Assembly (NCBI GenBank): GCA_034231615.1 | Contig: CM067322.1 | Span: 104,669,767-104,733,766 of the forward strand | DNA from: Meghimatium bilineatum | Lineage: Eukaryota; Mollusca; Gastropoda; Stylommatophora; Philomycidae | DNA: 64,000 nt | Direction: 5' to 3' | Shown: positions 59,049 through 64,000 of the stretch, piece after piece | Layout: the number at the start of each line of letters is the position of its first letter | Position numbering within the stretch: the first letter of the stretch is position 1 | The notes under the pieces: generated by a model | What the model was told of the DNA's origin: nothing | Database searches by the model: none | What the model saw: only the letters and a program-made list of their open reading frames with translations | Translations under genes and position numbers: made by a program

Positions 59049-60008
59049 GTGCTTACGCTCAACTCTTTTGAATTTGATGGTCATTTTTTCGATCAGATCA
59101 GTGGCGTTTCCATGGGAACAAAAATGGGACCTAGCTATGCGTGTCTCTTCATGGGACATCTTGAACATTTAGTTTGGTCTACCTATGATGGCCCGTTTCC
59201 ATCTCTTTTCCATAGATACATTGACGATGGGATAGGTATCACCGACATGTCCGAAGTGGAATTGTCTCGTTTCATCAACTTCATCGGCAGTTTTAACCCT
59301 GCTATTCAATTTACATCTAATATCTCCCCTGCCTCTGTCAACTTCCTTGACATCATTATCACCATTCATCCCCCTTACCTCAGCACATCCGTTTACTATA
59401 AACCTACTGATGCACATGGCTTTCTGCTCTACACTTCTTCTCATCCTCCTGCTTGTCGCAACTCTCTACCGTACTCCCAGCTTCTTCGCCTGCGTCGCTT
59501 ATGTAGCGATTACGACGATTTTCTCGACAAGTCCTCTGAGATGATTGAGTTTTTCCGTAGACGATCGTTCCCTGACAGCATTATTTCATCCACTTGGCTC
59601 CGTGTGCTCCATTTGTCTCGCCTCGATACCTTGACCATCTCTCAGGGTTCTTCCTCCTCCTCTGATAGGGTTAAACTTGTTCTTACCTTTCATCCCTATA
59701 ACTCTTCTGTTCGACGCATCATGCTAAAACATTATTCTCTTCTCCAGTCTGATCCTGACACCCGTGACGCTTTCCATGACTTACCCCTGGTGGCTTATAG
59801 GCGTGATAGAAATCTGAAGGACATCTTGGTTCATAGCCACCTTAAGTCTTCTGTTTCTGACCATTTTGGCACTGTTCGTTGCTCACGTGTCCGTTGCTTT
59901 ACATGTCCTTACGTAGCTCAGATGCGCTCCATTTCATTTCCCAATATACTTTATATATTGGGCCGTAGTTTACCCACCCCTGCTCTAGAAAATCGTCTCA
60001 TTTTTTAA
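59049..60008 (+). pseudogene. Penelope-like reverse transcriptase, truncated at both ends
   Basis: The frame is open from about 58965, but RT similarity begins near 59016 (TLIRLAELVLTLNSFEF). Visible motifs are DQISGVSMGTKMGPSYACLF, RYIDD (residues 56-60, the catalytic Asp pair), VNFLDIIITI, YYKPTDAHGF, and SLPYSQLLRLRRLCSDYDDF, the order seen in Penelope-like RTs. The end has CSRVRCFTCP, the Cys-rich linker that normally precedes a GIY-YIG endonuclease, but a stop follows after LENRLIF and no GIY-YIG is visible. The N-terminal RT fingers are also missing. The copy cannot be autonomous. Confidence 0.9.
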
Positions 60009-60247
60009 TTGGCTACACTCAAGCCTTTTGGACTCAATTCCGACCACTCTTATGTCTAGTACTGGGTTGGTGTAGTCTTTGTCTTTATTCTTTTTGTTCC
60101 GTCATTTACTCATCTTTTTGTTCGTTTCATTTCCACATATATTCACGTTTTTATGTACTTTCTGAACTTCCGGCATATCATTTCCATATTTCCGTTGGGC
60201 GTTGTGATAATTTTTCCATTCGTCGTATTTTGATGTTTTGTTTGTAT

Positions 60248-60276
60248 CTTGATAAGACCTTTTGGTTGAAACGTTG
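60248..60276 (+). ncRNA. Degenerate hammerhead-like motif in the right Penelope arm
   Basis: CTTGATAAGACC-TTTT-GGTTGAAACG: one base shorter than the copy at 36488 and likewise lacking the perfect CUGANGA core. The complementary left-arm copy is at about 58789-58817. Confidence 0.3.
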
Positions 60277-60368
60277 AATGTGATTTGTGTATTGTAATTT
60301 TTATGATTTCTTGTGTGCTCATCATTGCCAATCATTACCTGTGTTTAACGTAAGTCTATCGGTAATAC

Positions 60369-60810
60369 AGACTCTCAAAGCATGTTTCGCAAGATAGAAA
60401 AGTTCATTCTAAGAAAAGAATGGATGGACTTGTTGAACAACTCAGTTGTCCAGAGCATTACATGGATATACTGTCATTGTCATGCTGCGGTCAGAGGAAA
60501 TGAGAGAGCCGACTTATTGGCTGGCAATGCGACGATAGATGAAGGCAGTAATAAATTCATTTCAAGATGCAGATGATGTCAATGAGGATGAGAACGTACA
60601 AATACAGAGAATGTTAGAAATGGGAGTATCTAGAGGTGAGGGAAGGAAAAGTAAACTTTTGGAAAGTCCCGAAGATCACACAATCAACACTTGACCGGGA
60701 CTCTGAGTCTACATACACTGGGATGGCCACTGGAGCGGTGGGCGGAGCACTTATGGGAATGTCCCGCGTGCTGTGAAGCCAGTTTCTAATCAAGAATCAA
60801 GAGAATCAAC
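60369..60810 (+). pseudogene. 3' remainder of the split LINE (RNase H end and 3' tail)
   Basis: This continues the LINE after the Penelope insertion: DSQSMFRKIEKFILRKEWMD (60370-60430), then WIYCHCHAAVRGNERADLLA (RNase H C-terminal block), a degenerate segment, then EHLWECPACCEASF and a stop near 60785. The shared 3' end TTTCTAATCAAGAATCAAG follows. It aligns with 27737-28140 and with the minus-strand relic at 37466. Confidence 0.88.
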
Positions 60811-61335
60811 AATGTTTAATATGGTGTACCCTGTTTCCTGACTCTACTCTGATACTATGTATGTTTCACGAAGAATGTTCGCCATAATTATTTGTTCAGA
60901 TTAGACCAACATCATCAGTAGTTAAGATACATGTGACATAAATGTACATATATATACTCACTAAGCACGTGTAAACATGAATCTTTTCATTTTATGAAAT
61001 ATTGGGTATTCATTTGAAACATGTTTCAGTTTTGTAATGTTAAAAGTTATTCCTGCATGGTTTTGAACAAGACACATCGATGGCTTTCTGGGTGTGAGTT
61101 TAGTCTATGCTCAACGTACGTTCGATCTGTCCTTTAAAAAAATATCCCATTGGGTTGAAACACGGGTCTTGAGATATAAGAATAGAGTGAACTATGACAC
61201 GATAACGGCTGTAAAGAGAGATTATGAGAGCTGCTTACACTATATATATATATACACATTGCCTAGATATGTCGATGAAACTCTTAAATATTGGTTGGGA
61301 ACAATTCAAGTCAGACGAGCAAATTAGAGAAAACA
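60811..61335. other. Unrecognised sequence
   Basis: No array or gene was recognised. An open frame at 61094-61327 has no domain I know and includes a TA microsatellite (61241-61256). Confidence 0.35.
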
Positions 61336-61420
61336 ACAATATCTACAACAATAAGAAGAAAACAACAATATCTACAACAATATCTACAACAATATCTACA
61401 ACAATATCTACAACAATAAG
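61336..61420. repeat. Short 12-bp-based repeat
   Basis: ACAACAATATCTACAACAAT is repeated, with AAGAAGAA interruptions. Confidence 0.82.
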
Positions 61421-61429
61421 AAGAACACG

Positions 61430-61740
61430 ATGGACTTATATCTGACCTACTTAGAATTTAGTTAAAACAGACTGGCACTACAAGTATTAAAATGGGTACC
61501 AGATAACAAAATACAATGAGGAAGACCAAGAAAGACTCTTTGCAGAACAACCATCAACGAGCGTATAATCAAGGGTCTCAACAACATTTCAGAATTATAC
61601 ATAGTCTAAGATACAAACATTTACTGCAAGTAAACAGCGTTGGTTTCTACCATATGCACTTTATTCGGCGCTGGCGGGACATACATCGATATGTTGATGA
61701 ACATTGCTCAAGAATGATAGAACGAATGTGACAGGATTTC
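61430..61740 (+). pseudogene. Possible LINE C-terminal remnant
   Basis: One frame gives GRPRKTLCRTTINERIIKGL ending in a stop near 61607. The basic GRPRKT motif is frequent near the end of CR1/RTE-type proteins. The evidence is short and I hold this loosely. Confidence 0.25.
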
Positions 61741-61803
61741 ACAGGTAAAACTGAAACATAACATATAGACAACATCTAGTACAGTCAGGGAATTTCCCGG
61801 TAT

Positions 61804-61828
61804 TGTATGTGTGTGTGTGTGTGTGTAT
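61804..61828. repeat. GT dinucleotide microsatellite
   Basis: A TGTG run of about 22 bp. Confidence 0.9.
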
Positions 61829-61892
61829 AACCCTTAGCTTGACGTCATGCATCACTTAGAATATATATTTGTAACTATAGCTTCCTAGTTCA

Positions 61893-62040
61893 ATCGAAAA
61901 TTGAAGGGCGTGTGGATGTGCGTTGATATTAAAGATTGAAGGGCGTGTGGATGTGCGTTGATATTAAAGATTGAAGGGCGTGTGGATGTGCGTTGATATT
62001 AAAGATTGAAAGGCGTGTGGATGTGCGTTGATATCAAAGT
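61893..62040. repeat. Minisatellite, 35-bp unit, 4 copies
   Basis: ATTGAAGGGCGTGTGGATGT followed by GCGTTGATATTAAAG is repeated four times, then a C-run at 62044-62052. Confidence 0.93.
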
Positions 62041-62097
62041 GATACCCCCCCCCTATGACCTTGAAGGCGTATGCGTTTGATGATGATGAGATGTGTG

Positions 62098-64000
62098 TTG
62101 ACATCCATGTTTGAATGTGACTAGACGTCCATGTTTGAATGTGACTAGACGTCCATGTTTGAATGTGACTAGACGTCCATGTTTGAATGTGACTAGACAT
62201 CCATGTTTGAATGTGACTAGACGTCCATGTTTGAATGTGACTAGACATCCATGTTTGAATGTGACTAGACGTCCATGTTTGAATGTGACTAGACGTCCAT
62301 GTTTGAATGTGACTAGACGTCCATGTTTGAATGTGACTAGACATCCATGTTTGAATGTGACTAGACGTCCATGTTTGAATGTGACTAGACATCCATGTTT
62401 GAATGTGACTAGACGTCCATGTTTGAATATGACTAGACGTCCATGTTTGAATGTGACTAGACGTCCATGTTTGAATATGACTAGACGTCCATGTTTGAAT
62501 ATGACTAGACGTCCATGTTTGAATGTGACTAGACGTCCATGTTTGAATGTGACTAGACGTCCATGTTTGAATGTGACTAGACGTCCATGTTTGAATGTGA
62601 CTAGACGTCCATGTTTGAATGTGACTAGACGTCCATGTTTGAATGTGACTAGACGTCCATGTTTGAATGTGACTAGACGTCCATGTTTGAATGTGACTAG
62701 ACGTCCATGTTTGAATGTGACTAGACGTCCATGTTTGAATGTGACTAGACGTCCATGTTTGAATGTGACTAGACGTCCATGTTTGAATGTGACTAGACGT
62801 CCATGTTTGAATGTGACTAGACGTCCATGTTTGAATGTGACTAGACGTCCATGTTTGAATATGACTAGACGTCCATGTTTGAATGTGACTAGACGTCCAT
62901 GTTTGAATGTGATTAGACGTCCATGTTTGAATGTGACTAGACGTCCATGTTTGAATGTGACTAGACGTCCATGTTTGAATGTGACTAGACATCCATGTTT
63001 GAATGTGACTAGACATCCATGTTTGAATGTGACTAGACGTCCATGTTTGAATATGACTAGACGTCCATGTTTGAATGTGACTAGACGTCCATGTTTGAAT
63101 GTGACTAGACGTCCATGTTTGAATATGACTAGACGTCCATGTTTGAATAATACTAGACATCCATGTTTGAATATGACTAGACGTCCATGTTTGAATATGA
63201 CTAGACGTCCATGTTTGAATGTGACTAGACGTCCATGTTTGAATATGACTAGACGTCCATGTTTGAATATGACTAGACGTCCATGTTTGAATAATACTAG
63301 ACATCCATGTTTGAATGTGACTAGACATCCATGTTTGAATGTGACTAGACGTCCATGTTTGAATATGACTAGACGTCCATGTTTGAATATGACTAGACGT
63401 CCATGTTTGAATGTGACTAGACGTCCATGTTTGAATGTGACTAGACGTCCATGTTTGAATGTGACTAGACGTCCATGTTTGAATGTGACTAGACATCCAT
63501 GTTTGAATGTGACTAGACATCCATGTTTGAATGTGACTAGACGTCCATGTTTGAATATGACTAGACGTCCATGTTTGAATGTGACTAGACGTCCATGTTT
63601 GAATGTGACTAGACGTCCATGTTTGAATATGACTAGACGTCCATGTTTGAATAATACTAGACATCCATGTTTGAATATGACTAGACGTCCATGTTTGAAT
63701 ATGACTAGACGTCCATGTTTGAATGTGACTAGACGTCCATGTTTGAATATGACTAGACGTCCATGTTTGAATATGACTAGACGTCCATGTTTGAATATGA
63801 CTAGACGTCCATGTTTGAATATGACTAGACGTCCATGTTTGAATGTGACTAGACGTCCATGTTTGAATGTGACTAGACGTCCATGTTTGAATATGACTAG
63901 ACGTCCATGTTTGAATATGACTAGACGTCCATGTTTGAATGTGACTAGACGTCCATGTTTGAATGTGACTAGACGTCCATGTTTGAATGTGACTAGACGT
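62098..64000. repeat. Minisatellite, 24-bp unit, about 79 copies, runs off the window
   Basis: CTAGACGTCCATGTTTGAAT followed by GTGA, ATGA or AATA recurs with ACGT/ACAT alternation. The 24-bp unit (8 codons) leaves an open minus-strand frame of more than 550 codons that I do not regard as a gene. The right end of the array is not in the window. Confidence 0.97.

Larger units (their letters stand above)
58616..60359 (+). mobile_element. Penelope-like retroelement with inverted terminal arms
   Basis: The left arm (58616-59010) and right arm (about 60010-60359) are reverse complements over roughly 300 bp, and both match the foldback at 35943-36682. A 9-bp direct repeat CGGTAATAC (58607-58615 and 60360-60368) flanks the element. 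The left terminus TCAATACAAGGTAACTGCGT matches the reverse complement of the 36.68 kb end of the foldback, so both copies share defined termini. The interior encodes a truncated RT. The insertion splits the RNase H domain of the host LINE, so it is younger than that LINE. Confidence 0.87.

Noticed and set aside
54660-60810. Host genes for an endonuclease, RNase H or reverse transcriptase
   Set aside because: Domain order, repeated copies in the window, shared 3' ends and frameshifts identify a dead retrotransposon.
61964-63664. 566-codon minus-strand frame of 8-residue repeats
   Set aside because: This is the 24-bp array read in an open frame. It has no non-repeat domain apart from a short array-derived tail.

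Overview
This is eukaryotic (metazoan) genomic DNA. The only host gene I can support is an Nkx2-2 (vnd-class NK2 homeobox) gene on the + strand. It has two coding exons, 8653-8983 (TN repressor motif and an NPYTRW block) and 52132-52994 (NK2-class homeodomain, NK2-specific domain, C-terminus). Splice phases match and the joined product is about 397 residues. The homeodomain, the intron, the Penelope-like and non-LTR retroelements and the A/T-rich composition indicate an invertebrate bilaterian. A lophotrochozoan such as a mollusc would fit, but the sequence does not settle this.

Layout: 1-8650 is upstream DNA with about a dozen short tandem arrays, a 1.3 kb inverted-repeat-bounded element built around 19 perfect 35-bp units, and a minus-strand LINE fragment inserted in a minisatellite. 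8984-52131 is a single 43 kb intron consisting mostly of unrelated minisatellite arrays. The largest are a 23/19-bp array at 11.3-15.4 kb, a 12-bp array at 22.7-24.4 kb, a 50-bp array joined to a LINE 3' end and amplified as 2.55-2.7 kb compound units at 27-34.7 kb, and a 27-bp array at 41.3-45.0 kb. Several dead LINEs, SINE-like sequences and a Penelope-derived foldback lie among them. 52995-64000 holds the putative poly(A) signal, more arrays, a degenerate LINE encoding endonuclease, reverse transcriptase and RNase H that is split by a Penelope-like element, and a 24-bp array running off the window edge.

All mobile elements recognised are broken: frameshifts, truncations, a YVDN in place of YADD, lost RNase H residues. 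Most long open frames come from arrays whose unit is a multiple of three, so they are not genes. The main points for follow-up are the unusual density of unrelated arrays inside a developmental-gene intron, arrays carrying regulatory consensus motifs (CACGTG/CACCTG, TGAGTCA) in variant units, arrays that began inside transposon coding sequence, and a Penelope-like family whose two copies define its ends.
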